A stretch of DNA of 62,286 nucleotides from Bacteroidales bacterium. Its GTDB lineage: Bacteria > Bacteroidota > Bacteroidia > Bacteroidales > UBA4417. Positions 36,325 through 44,274 of this stretch are shown here, in pieces; the stretch's first letter is position 1; each line of letters begins with the position of its first letter. Made by a program: the position numbers and the translations under genes. The notes below the pieces were generated by a model. The model searched no databases. It was not told where the DNA came from and saw nothing but the letters and a program-made list of their open reading frames with translations. The stretch covers positions 1 to 62,286 of the forward strand of contig JADJHD010000024.1 of assembly GCA_016707705.1 (NCBI GenBank), read 5' to 3'.

Positions 36325-37212
36325 ATGCAAAATCAGTCGAAGGCTTATTTGTACGCATTGCTGGCAATATTGTTCTGGTCAACGATGGGGACTGCCTTCA
36401 AACTGACTCTGAATGAAATTCCAATTAACACTCTTTTACTGATAAGTTCGCTTGTCGCATTCCTTTTCCTGGGTTTATTCTGTTTGCTTACTGGAAGATT
36501 TCAACTATTAAGGAATCTGACAGCTCGTGAAATTGGGTATTCAGCTCTGATGGGTTTGTTCAATCCTTTTCTTTATTATCTGGTTCTTTTCAAAGCATAT
36601 TCCATGATACAGGCACAGGAAGCTGTTGCGCTGAATTATATCTGGCCGGTAATGCTTGTGGTGTTTGCAATGATCTTCCTAAAACAGAAAGTAAGCCTGA
36701 TTTCCATTCTGGCCATCCTGATCAGTTTTGCTGGAACCTTTGTAATTGCGACTCATGGCAATATTTTCTCCTTCCGCCTGACCAACCCATTGGGGACTGC
36801 CCTTGCAACAGGAAGTTCACTTTTCTGGGCAGCTTTCTTTGTGCTAAACATGAAGGATAAACGTGAATCCTATTCAAAAATGTTCCTCAACTTTGGTTTC
36901 GGCTTTTTATATATTGCAATCTGGAACCTGATAAAAGGAAACATTGCTGTTCCCAGCGTTTATGGGCTGTTCGGATCCATTTACATTGGAATCTTTGAGA
37001 TGGGCCTTACATTTGTTCTCTGGCTGACGGCATTAAACCTCTCAAAAACAGCAGCCAAAGTTTCCAACCTCGTTTATTTATCACCTTTTATTTCATTGAT
37101 GCTTGTTTCAATATTTGTGGGAGAAAAAATCCTGCTATCCACAATTGCAGGACTTCTGATTCTCGTTAGCGGAATCATACTGCAACAGTGGAGCTCTTAC
37201 AAGGGTCGTTAG
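36325..37212 (+). CDS. EamA/DMT family transporter
   Basis: A 295-residue protein with ten predicted helices in two EamA halves: LYALLAILFWSTMGTAFKL begins the first, and NPLGTALATGSSLFWAAFFV the second, with ALNYIWPVMLVVFAMIFL between. Members export amino acids, metabolites or drugs; the substrate cannot be predicted. It ends 28 bases before mtaB, but mtaB has its own promoter box between them. Confidence 0.85.
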   Translation: MQNQSKAYLYALLAILFWSTMGTAFKLTLNEIPINTLLLISSLVAFLFLGLFCLLTGRFQLLRNLTAREIGYSALMGLFNPFLYYLVLFKAYSMIQAQEAVALNYIWPVMLVVFAMIFLKQKVSLISILAILISFAGTFVIATHGNIFSFRLTNPLGTALATGSSLFWAAFFVLNMKDKRESYSKMFLNFGFGFLYIAIWNLIKGNIAVPSVYGLFGSIYIGIFEMGLTFVLWLTALNLSKTAAKVSNLVYLSPFISLMLVSIFVGEKILLSTIAGLLILVSGIILQQWSSYKGR

Positions 37213-37228
37213 CTTCGGGAGATTCAAT

Positions 37229-37236
37229 TATCTTTG
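37229..37236 (+). promoter_or_regulatory. -7 box directly abutting the mtaB start
   Basis: TATCTTTG lies 4 bases before the ATG at 37241, the same spacing as at aroK. Confidence 0.6.
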
Positions 37237-37240
37237 CAGC

Positions 37241-38566
37241 ATGCAAAAAACGAGGATCGCATTTCATACTCTTGGATGCAAGCTTAACTTTTCTGAGACT
37301 TCCACAATTAGCCGTCAGTTCGGACTGCAGGATTTTGAGGTTGTAGATTTCGGACAGGAAGCCGATGTTTATGTTGTCCATACTTGTTCAGTTACCGCAA
37401 CTGCCGAACAAAAGTGCAAGGCGTCCATCCGACAGGCGCACAGGCGCAATCCCGCTGCCCATGTAGCTGTTATGGGATGTGCTGCCCAATCGAATCCTGA
37501 TATGTTCCTTAAAATGGAAGGTGTTTCCTGGGTTCTGGGGAATGAAGATAAATTCAGACTTGAAGAGTTCGTGAGAAGCAGCTTGCAAACTATTGAAAAC
37601 GAAGACTATCATCATATAGCAAGGCAGGAAACCGGAGATATCAGCAAAACCAAAAAATTCATCCCCTCCTACTCCATGAACGATCGTACCCGATCCTTTT
37701 TTAAGGTTCAGGATGGATGCGACTACTTTTGCACTTACTGCAGCATTCCTTTCATGAGGGGAAGAAGTCGCAGCGAGTCAGTAGAGAATACCATGATAGT
37801 CGCCAGGGAAATTGCTGCAACCAGCATAAAGGAGATTATTCTTACCGGCGTGAATATTGGTGATTTCGGAAGGCAAAATGGTGAAAAATTCATCGATCTG
37901 CTCAGGCAACTTGATCAGCTTGATGGAATTGAAAGAATCAGGATATCCTCCATTGAACCTGAACTGCTTACCGATGAAATCATTCATCTTGTTAAGGATT
38001 CCAAAAAGCTTCTCCCTCATTTTCATATTCCCCTGCAATCAGGAAATGATAGGATTCTGGACCTGATGAAACGTAAATACAAGCGCGAGGTATTCAGCAA
38101 CAGGGTAAACACTATCAAGCAGTTAATGCCGGATGCCTGCATTGCAGCCGATGTGATAGTTGGCTTCCCCGGAGAAACTGAAGAGGATTTTCAGGATGCA
38201 TTCAGTTTCATTGAAAGTCTTGATATCACCTACATGCACCTTTTCACCTATTCGGAGCGCCCCGGAACAAAAGCACTCCAAATGGAGGGGAAAGTACCGG
38301 AACAGGAAAAGAGAAGAAGAAGCAAGGTTATGCATGAACTCTCGGAAAAGAAAAAACTGGACTTCTATAAAAGTCAAATAGGCAAGGAGTACAATATCCT
38401 ATGGGAATCAGATCGTTCCGGAGAGTATATGCTGGGCTGGACCGACAATTATGTTCACTGCAGAACCAGATTCAATCCGGATCGTGTAAACAAAATTGTA
38501 GCATGCAGACTAACTGCAATCAATACTGAGAAGGAAGCAATTTTTGATGTTGAAACAGTTTTCTGA
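37241..38566 (+). CDS. mtaB: tRNA t6A37 C2-methylthiotransferase
   Basis: The 441-residue radical SAM methylthiotransferase has the N-terminal cluster cysteines in FHTLGCKLN, VVHTCSVTA and AVMGCAAQ, and the radical SAM motif CDYFCTYCSIPFMRGRSRS near residue 160. A C-terminal TRAM-like domain ends the protein. MtaB adds a methylthio group to t6A at position 37 of tRNAs that read ANN codons. The length and GCKLN signature distinguish it from MiaB and RimO. Confidence 0.93.
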   Translation: MQKTRIAFHTLGCKLNFSETSTISRQFGLQDFEVVDFGQEADVYVVHTCSVTATAEQKCKASIRQAHRRNPAAHVAVMGCAAQSNPDMFLKMEGVSWVLGNEDKFRLEEFVRSSLQTIENEDYHHIARQETGDISKTKKFIPSYSMNDRTRSFFKVQDGCDYFCTYCSIPFMRGRSRSESVENTMIVAREIAATSIKEIILTGVNIGDFGRQNGEKFIDLLRQLDQLDGIERIRISSIEPELLTDEIIHLVKDSKKLLPHFHIPLQSGNDRILDLMKRKYKREVFSNRVNTIKQLMPDACIAADVIVGFPGETEEDFQDAFSFIESLDITYMHLFTYSERPGTKALQMEGKVPEQEKRRRSKVMHELSEKKKLDFYKSQIGKEYNILWESDRSGEYMLGWTDNYVHCRTRFNPDRVNKIVACRLTAINTEKEAIFDVETVF

Positions 38567-38734
38567 ACAAATATAGAAGTACCCTGACGAAAGACCAGGC
38601 CAACTCAACTGCTTCACTTTCTGTTAATTTGGTTCAATTCAACAGAATTTAAGTAAAGATATACAGCGATGATTTAGATCAACTTTGGACTAAATTCTGA
38701 ACCTGACACTTACCAAAACACTGGAAAATAAACT

Positions 38735-39913
38735 ATGTTCCCAAGGATAAGCGACTTATTCAATTACTTGTTAGGCACAAAAATGGATTTGCCTGTTCAG
38801 ACCTACGGCTTCTTTCTTGCGCTGGCATTTCTGATTTCCGGTTTACTGTTGCGCAGGGAATTAGGAAGAAAAGAAAACGAAGGGCTTATGCCTGTCAGGA
38901 TTCGGCATGGCCTTACAAATAGCGGAAATACATTCACAGAGGTTCTCCTTTCAGCAATCCTGACCGCTATAATTGGCTTCAAGGTCTTTGATATCCTTCT
39001 CAATTACAGGGAATTTCAATTGCACCCCCAGCAATTTCTGATTGCACCCAGAGGAAATGTAACTGCAGCACTCGCTTTTTTTGTGTTTTCGATTGGATTT
39101 GCCTTGTATCAGAATTATAAACTTGGCAAACTTCCGCATGAACCAGAGGAAACCTTGATTCATCCGGCTTCTCATACCTGGAGCATACTGATTGTTGCTG
39201 TAATTTCCGCCCTGATTGGCTCCAAGCTGTTTGATATTTTCGACAATTTCGAGCCATTTCTCAGAGATCCGGTTGAAAGTTTGACCTCATTCAGCGGACT
39301 TACATTCTATGGCGGTTTAATCACGACTGTGATTGTCCTTATTATTTACATGAGGGTTATCAAGTTGGACTGGAAATATGTTATTGATGCCACAGCACCT
39401 GCAATAATGCTGGGATATGCTATTGGCAGGCTTGGTTGTCATTTCTCAGGTGATGGATGCTGGGGAATGGTTAATGAAATGAGCAAGCCCGGATTTCTTT
39501 CATGGCTCCCCGATTGGGCATGGGCATACAACTATCCGCATAATGTTCTTCAGTCCGGAATACAAATTCCAAACTGCGAAGGAAGTAATTGCTCCATGCT
39601 GGCAAAACCTGTCTGGCCAACCTCCCTCTATGAATCCCTGATCTCATCAGGTTCATTTGTAATACTTTGGGTGAGCAGGACGAGGATGAAAGCTCCGGTA
39701 ACTTTATTCGGACTTTTTATGATCTTGAATGGAGTTGAAAGATTTCTGATCGAAAAAATCAGAATCAATCACAAGTATGATGTCTTGGGAATGCAGCTCA
39801 CCCAGGCTGAAATAATTGCATTTTTCCTCATCGTAGGAGGAATTGCAGTAATTGTCTTTTTCAACCGTCTTTTTCAAAAACAACAAAAAATGCTACAGAA
39901 TAAAGAATCATAA
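38735..39913 (+). CDS. lgt: Prolipoprotein diacylglyceryl transferase
   Basis: A 392-residue Lgt of the longer Bacteroidota type, with about nine membrane helices. Recognisable parts are PVQTYGFFLALAFLISGLLL at the N-terminus, SGLTFYGGLITTV, the catalytic segment YAIGRLGCHFSGDGCWG and, near the end, FLIEKIRIN. It adds diacylglycerol to the lipobox cysteine of prolipoproteins. It is a single gene with its start at ATG 38735. Confidence 0.88.
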   Translation: MFPRISDLFNYLLGTKMDLPVQTYGFFLALAFLISGLLLRRELGRKENEGLMPVRIRHGLTNSGNTFTEVLLSAILTAIIGFKVFDILLNYREFQLHPQQFLIAPRGNVTAALAFFVFSIGFALYQNYKLGKLPHEPEETLIHPASHTWSILIVAVISALIGSKLFDIFDNFEPFLRDPVESLTSFSGLTFYGGLITTVIVLIIYMRVIKLDWKYVIDATAPAIMLGYAIGRLGCHFSGDGCWGMVNEMSKPGFLSWLPDWAWAYNYPHNVLQSGIQIPNCEGSNCSMLAKPVWPTSLYESLISSGSFVILWVSRTRMKAPVTLFGLFMILNGVERFLIEKIRINHKYDVLGMQLTQAEIIAFFLIVGGIAVIVFFNRLFQKQQKMLQNKES

Positions 39914-40035
39914 TAATCTATTCAATAAGACTTTAACAAGCATGACTTAAAGTATCAGATTTGATTAAACAAATTAGATAACTACACAACCGGCCAAATT
40001 ACTCTTCCACCCGTTTACTAAAATCATCGAAAACT

Positions 40036-40845
40036 ATGACAGAAGTTCAACTGAATACCCTTTGCAAGGAAGTGATATCTGTATCACATGAAACAGGCCT
40101 TTTCTTTCTTGGGGAAATCAATAAAGTTTCAGCCTCGGATATTGAAGAGAAGGGTGTTCATGATTTTGTTTCCTATGTTGATAAAACTGCGGAATCCAAG
40201 ATTGTTTCCGTTTTACAGAAACTACTTCCTGAAGCCGGTTTTGTTGCTGAGGAAGGTACGCTCACGAAAAAAGGAGACCGGTTCAACTGGATTATCGATC
40301 CTCTGGATGGCACTACCAACTTTCTCCATCATATTCCGTTATATTCGGTAAGTATTGCACTGATGGATGGTGACAATACCATCCTTGGAGTGGTTCACGA
40401 ACCTAACCTGAACGAATGTTTCTCAGCTATTGCAAACGGACCGGCACTGCTTAATGGCAGGGAAATAAGGGTTTCAGCTGAATCCGAACTGCGAAAATCA
40501 TTGATTGCCACAGGATTTCCCTATTACGATTATGGGAAGTTGCAGGAATACATCAATTTATTCATGCATTTTGCCCGTAACACCTCCGGACTTCGCAGGC
40601 TGGGATCAGCGGCAGTAGATCTGGCATATACCGCATGTGGCAGGTTTGAAGCCTTTTATGAATATGGACTTCACCCCTGGGATGTAGCCGCAGGTGCATT
40701 TATTGTGCAGCAGGCTGGTGGACAAGTAACCGATTTTGGTGGTGGAAATGGTTATGTCTTCGGTGGTGAGATGCTGGCATCAAACACTGTGCTGCATGAA
40801 GATTTGCTGAAATCAGTAAGAGATCACTTTGGAAGACAGCTCTAA
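40036..40845 (+). CDS. Inositol monophosphatase family protein
   Basis: A 269-residue Mg-dependent phosphatase with all three metal motifs: EEGTL, WIIDPLDGTTNFLH, and HPWDVAAGAFIVQQAGG near residue 216. The substrate could be inositol phosphate, histidinol phosphate, fructose bisphosphate or PAP; the sequence does not decide. It starts a cluster of same-strand genes through 42417. Confidence 0.9.
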   Translation: MTEVQLNTLCKEVISVSHETGLFFLGEINKVSASDIEEKGVHDFVSYVDKTAESKIVSVLQKLLPEAGFVAEEGTLTKKGDRFNWIIDPLDGTTNFLHHIPLYSVSIALMDGDNTILGVVHEPNLNECFSAIANGPALLNGREIRVSAESELRKSLIATGFPYYDYGKLQEYINLFMHFARNTSGLRRLGSAAVDLAYTACGRFEAFYEYGLHPWDVAAGAFIVQQAGGQVTDFGGGNGYVFGGEMLASNTVLHEDLLKSVRDHFGRQL

Positions 40846-40892
40846 GAAAGGAAGACGAAAAACATTCAAAAATCTCACAACAGTTAAGGAGT

Positions 40893-41222
40893 ATGAAGTC
40901 AGAAAATCAGAATACCAAAGCACCTGCTGCTTTCCGCGACAGTCCGGGAAGAAGCTTACTAAAAACCATTACCTACAGGATATTTGCCTCCGGGGCAATG
41001 TTTGTCGGAGTATTCATTTTTGCCCGGCAATATCAAAAACTTACAATGGCAGAGAGCCTGACCAATGCGAGTTTCATAGCTTTCCTAGAATTTGTGGTTA
41101 AATTGATCATTTACTACATCCATGAAAGAATCTGGTCAGGAATTAGTTGGGGAAAGTATTGGCAAAGAAAGTTCTGGGCAAGAAAAGCCTGGAAAAAAAT
41201 GTATCGTAAAGCTCATGATTAA
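40893..41222 (+). CDS. DUF2061 membrane protein
   Basis: The 109-residue protein has two membrane segments and the DUF2061 pattern: SLLKTITYRIFASGAMFVGV and FLEFVVKLIIYYIHERIWSG. It ends in a basic aromatic tail (KYWQRKFWARKAWKKMYRK). Known relatives sit next to sulphate-assimilation genes, but the function is unknown. It follows the IMPase-family gene (40036-40845) by 47 bases, which is of interest because CysQ is an IMPase relative. Confidence 0.82.
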   Translation: MKSENQNTKAPAAFRDSPGRSLLKTITYRIFASGAMFVGVFIFARQYQKLTMAESLTNASFIAFLEFVVKLIIYYIHERIWSGISWGKYWQRKFWARKAWKKMYRKAHD

Positions 41223-41264
41223 TCGATAAAGACCTAATTGAGGCGAACCAAGCTTAATTCAATA

Positions 41265-41780
41265 ATGTATACACCAAAACTTGAACTAATAATCGCCGAC
41301 ATCACAACTCTGGATGCGGATGCAATTGTAAATGCAGCGAATTCAAGCCTGCTTGGAGGTGGTGGTGTGGATGGTGCAATTCATCGTGCTTCAGGACCGG
41401 AATTGTTGGAAGCCTGCAGGGAAATCGGCAGTTGTCCAACCGGGGAAGCAAGGATAACACCCGGCTTCAAACTCCTTGCCAGGTATGTTATTCATACGGT
41501 TGGACCAATATGGCATGGAGGAAACAACAATGAGGAACATCTTCTGAAATCCTGCTACATCAACTCGCTTCAGTTGGCAGTCGACAGCAATTGCAGGTCA
41601 GTAGCCTTTCCGAATATCAGTACCGGTGTTTATGGATTCCCTAAAGACAGAGCCGCAAGTATAGCAGTTACTTCTGTGGTCGAGTTTCTCAAGACACCTT
41701 CATCAATCGAAAAAGTAATCTTTTGCTGCTTTGGCAATGAAAACTATGATTTGTACAAAGATCTGCTAAATGAAAAATGA
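41265..41780 (+). CDS. Macrodomain ADP-ribose (O-acetyl-ADP-ribose) hydrolase
   Basis: A 171-residue macrodomain with IIADITTLDADAIVNAANSS, LLGGGGVDGAIHRASG and ISTGVYGFPKDRA, the YmdB/MacroD type that hydrolyses O-acetyl-ADP-ribose or removes ADP-ribose from proteins. I use ATG 41265; the upstream TTG at 41238 would add nine unlikely residues. It overlaps the CDF-like gene by 11 bases, an unusual pairing. Confidence 0.9.
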   Translation: MYTPKLELIIADITTLDADAIVNAANSSLLGGGGVDGAIHRASGPELLEACREIGSCPTGEARITPGFKLLARYVIHTVGPIWHGGNNNEEHLLKSCYINSLQLAVDSNCRSVAFPNISTGVYGFPKDRAASIAVTSVVEFLKTPSSIEKVIFCCFGNENYDLYKDLLNEK

Positions 41781-42417
41781 AACTGAACAGTCAAAATGGC
41801 TGAAGGTTGCACTGATACTAAGCGTAATCACTATAGTCTATAATCTTGCTGAAGGACTGGTTTCCGTTTGGTTTGGAGGTACAGATGATACTTTGACCCT
41901 TTTGGGCTTCGGAATTGACAGTTTTGTCGAAGTAATATCAGGGATAGGAATCCTTCACATGATTAGAAGAATGCAATCAACTGCAATTACTGAGCACGAC
42001 CGCTTTGAAAGACAGGCACTGAGAATTACTGGTGCAGCATTTTATATTCTTACTGCTGGGTTGCTTGTTGGGGTGGGTCTGAATCTCTGGAGAAATGTTC
42101 AGCCGGAAACCACATTCCCGGGAATAATCATTTCCGTGGTTTCAATACTGACAATGTTCTTCCTGATGAAAGCCAAGCAGAAAGCAGGACGAATTTTGAA
42201 TTCAGAAGCAATAAAGGCAGATGCCGAATGCACGGCCACCTGCCTTTATCTGTCTGTTATTTTATTGGTATCCAGCTCCTTGTACTACTTCTTCAAGATA
42301 CCTTATACTGACCTTGCCGGCTCCCTTGGAATTGCTTGGTTTGCATACAGGGAGGGTAAGGAAGCCTTTGAAAAGGCATTAAGTAAATCCCTTACTTGCA
42401 ACTGCCATAAATGTTAA
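41770..42417 (+). CDS. CDF-like membrane protein with cysteine tail
   Basis: A 215-residue protein with six helices resembling the membrane domain of cation diffusion facilitators and lacking their cytosolic domain. The TM2-like segment reads LGFGIDSFVEVISG and the TM5-like segment IKADAECTATCLYLSV, so the usual His/Asp metal site contains two Cys instead. The C-terminus ends CNCHKC. Its stop lies 24 bases from the end of the convergent arsM, and it overlaps the macrodomain gene. Soft-metal or arsenite transport is an inference from cysteines and context. Confidence 0.65.
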   Translation: MKNETEQSKWLKVALILSVITIVYNLAEGLVSVWFGGTDDTLTLLGFGIDSFVEVISGIGILHMIRRMQSTAITEHDRFERQALRITGAAFYILTAGLLVGVGLNLWRNVQPETTFPGIIISVVSILTMFFLMKAKQKAGRILNSEAIKADAECTATCLYLSVILLVSSSLYYFFKIPYTDLAGSLGIAWFAYREGKEAFEKALSKSLTCNCHKC

Positions 42418-42440
42418 AAATCGGCTTTGTTGGTCGATTA

Positions 42441-43292
42441 TTAACAGTCACATGAGCCTCCGCAGCAGGATATTGCAGGTTTGGAAGCAAATACTGTTAT
42501 ACTGTATATTCCGGTTCCACTCTTCTTGAATTCTTCAAGTTCAACAGCTGATATAAAGTTCAGCAAAATCTCATCCGGAACAATAATCTTCTTTTCCTTC
42601 TGAATTTTTACATCCTGAAATCCGGCATCAGCAATAGTCGACAGGTAGTCAGACTTCTGCATTGCACCCGAGATGCAGCCTGCATACATGGTTGCTGCCT
42701 TTGCCAGTTCCTGGGGAAGTTCGCCGGTAAGTACTACATCACTCACACTGAAATGTCCGCCCGGTTTTAATACCCTGTAAATCTCCGAAAAAGCTTTCGG
42801 TTTGTTCGGGACAAGGTTTAAAACACAGTTGCTGATTACTACATCCGCTACATTTGAGGTCAGGGGCATGTTCTCAATATCACCAAACCTGAACTGCACA
42901 TTTGTGTATCCAAGTTTCTGTGCATTGATTCTTGCCTTTTCTATCATGGCCTCAGTAAAGTCGATGCCAATGACCTTACCTGTTTCACCGGTGACAGCCC
43001 TGGCAACAAAGCAATCATTTCCAGCTCCTGAACCAAGGTCCACAACAGTGTCACCGGGTTTGATCAGAGCATATTCAGTAGGCAATCCACAACCAAGTCC
43101 AAGATCGGCCTCTGGCACATAACCACCTATATTTTCATAACTGTCGCTGAAAACAGTAAAATCAGGAATACTGCTGCTGCCTGAGCAACCACCTTCTCCA
43201 CAGCAGGACGCCATATTGAGTTCTTTTTCTTGTTCAGCAATAAGGGTGTAGCGATCACGCACCATCCCTTTAATGTTTTCTGAATTTTCCAT
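42441..43292 (-). CDS. arsM: Arsenite S-adenosylmethionine methyltransferase
   Basis: A 283-residue methyltransferase with an N-terminal cysteine patch (MASCCGEGGCSG), LGLGCGLPTEYALIKPGDTV, the SAM motif VVDLGSGAGNDCFVAR, VISNCVLNLVPNKP and MYAGCISGAMQ, matching ArsM, which methylates As(III) to volatile or less toxic species. The conserved substrate-binding cysteines are present. It ends with an extra cysteine tail, SCCGGSCDC. It is the last gene of arsR-arsC-arsM, 31 bases after arsC. Confidence 0.93.
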   Translation of the reverse strand: MENSENIKGMVRDRYTLIAEQEKELNMASCCGEGGCSGSSSIPDFTVFSDSYENIGGYVPEADLGLGCGLPTEYALIKPGDTVVDLGSGAGNDCFVARAVTGETGKVIGIDFTEAMIEKARINAQKLGYTNVQFRFGDIENMPLTSNVADVVISNCVLNLVPNKPKAFSEIYRVLKPGGHFSVSDVVLTGELPQELAKAATMYAGCISGAMQKSDYLSTIADAGFQDVKIQKEKKIIVPDEILLNFISAVELEEFKKSGTGIYSITVFASKPAISCCGGSCDC

Positions 43293-43323
43293 TGATGATA
43301 TTTTATATGCTTCTTTTTATGAA

Positions 43324-43797
43324 TTAATTGCTGCATCCGCAGTTACAACCGCATCCACCGCGCATATCGCGGCTAATGTATGCCTGATAAAATCCAAGGA
43401 ATGCTTCCTCAATTTCACCTCTCACTTGCCTGTAAACTGCAGTGCGTTCCTCTTCTGTACCCGTTGCATCAGCAGGATCATCAAAGCCAATATGAATTCT
43501 TTGCTTCACATTTCCTGTAAATACTGGGCAATTAGAATTTGCATTGCTGCAAACCGTAATTACATAATCCCATTCCTGTCCGGTAAAATCATTCACCGAC
43601 TTTGGGTATTGAGCGGAAATATCTATATCACATTCCTTCATCACTTTAACAGCCAGAGGGTTAACTTCCTCTTCAGGTCTGGTGCCTGCAGAAAATACAT
43701 CCATTCCTCCGCCGAATGATTTGAGAAAGCCTTCAGCCATCTGGCTACGGCATGAGTTGCCGGTACAAATAATCAGAATTTTTTTGTTTGTTTCCAT
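43324..43797 (-). CDS. arsC: Arsenate reductase, thioredoxin-coupled LMW-phosphatase type
   Basis: The P-loop is ICTGNSCRSQMAEGFL with nucleophile Cys11. The resolving cysteines are in ITVCSNANSNCPVF, and the general acid is in DDPADATG, as in staphylococcal ArsC (Cys10, Cys82, Cys89). It reduces As(V) to As(III). The protein is 157 residues, about 20 longer than usual, because of a C-terminal extension rich in Gly and Cys (RGGCGCNCGCSN). It lies 3 bases after arsR. Confidence 0.93.
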   Translation of the reverse strand: METNKKILIICTGNSCRSQMAEGFLKSFGGGMDVFSAGTRPEEEVNPLAVKVMKECDIDISAQYPKSVNDFTGQEWDYVITVCSNANSNCPVFTGNVKQRIHIGFDDPADATGTEEERTAVYRQVRGEIEEAFLGFYQAYISRDMRGGCGCNCGCSN

Positions 43798-43800
43798 AGT

Positions 43801-44130
43801 CTATTTACAACATTTATCAGATTGAACTTTACACATAAAATCATTGAACAACTGTTTCAATTCCTCAACAGTTTCTGGATTCAGACAGTAGTTAATCTTA
43901 ACACCATCTATCTGCCCCTGAATAAAACCCGCTTCCCTCAGTACTTGAAGATGCTGAGATACCGTTGTTCGACTTAAAGGAATCTCATTGGAGATATCAC
44001 CTGAGATACAAGCCTTCACTTCAGCCAGATATTTCAAAATCGCCAGCCTTGCAGGATGGGACAGGACTTTAGCATATTTTGCAAGTTCCTGATATTGTGC
44101 ATCAAATGCTTCTGTTCTTGGATATGTCAT
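43801..44130 (-). CDS. arsR: ArsR/SmtB family transcriptional repressor
   Basis: A 109-residue winged-helix regulator: KYAKVLSHPARLAILKYLAE, the recognition helix region LSRTTVSQHLQVLREAG and a beta wing. The classic ELCVCDL metal site is replaced by VKACISGDIS with one cysteine. The C-terminus has a further cysteine (FMCKVQ) and ends in DKCCK, so As(III) may be bound by tail cysteines. It is the first gene of the ars operon and most likely represses it through the inverted repeat just upstream. Confidence 0.9.
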   Translation of the reverse strand: MTYPRTEAFDAQYQELAKYAKVLSHPARLAILKYLAEVKACISGDISNEIPLSRTTVSQHLQVLREAGFIQGQIDGVKINYCLNPETVEELKQLFNDFMCKVQSDKCCK

Positions 44131-44141
44131 TGCTTATGATT

Positions 44142-44163
44142 TATGTCGCAAACATACGACATA
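44142..44163 (-). promoter_or_regulatory. ars operator with embedded -7 box
   Basis: A perfect inverted repeat, TATGTCG (44142-44148) and CGACATA (44157-44163), has an 8-base spacer. On the minus strand that spacer is exactly TATGTTTG, a TAnnTTTG -7 box. It ends 18 bases before the arsR ATG. A repressor on the arms would cover the box. Confidence 0.75.
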
Positions 44164-44225
44164 TTTTCATTAATTATTCAGTTCATTAAAAAAAATTATG
44201 ATACTTTAAATTGAGGCAGAAACAA

Positions 44226-44253
44226 AAAAGCCCCACAAATCTGCAGGGCTTTT
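44226..44253 (-). terminator. Terminator downstream of sucC
   Basis: An 8-bp stem of AAAAGCCC and GGGCTTTT separated by 12 bases, followed by T residues on the minus strand. Confidence 0.65.
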
Positions 44254-44274
44254 AAATAATTATGAGATTGTAGT

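Noticed and set aside
41238..41264. Upstream TTG start for the macrodomain gene
   Set aside because: The nine added residues are not part of the family, and an ATG at 41265 gives the standard N-terminus.
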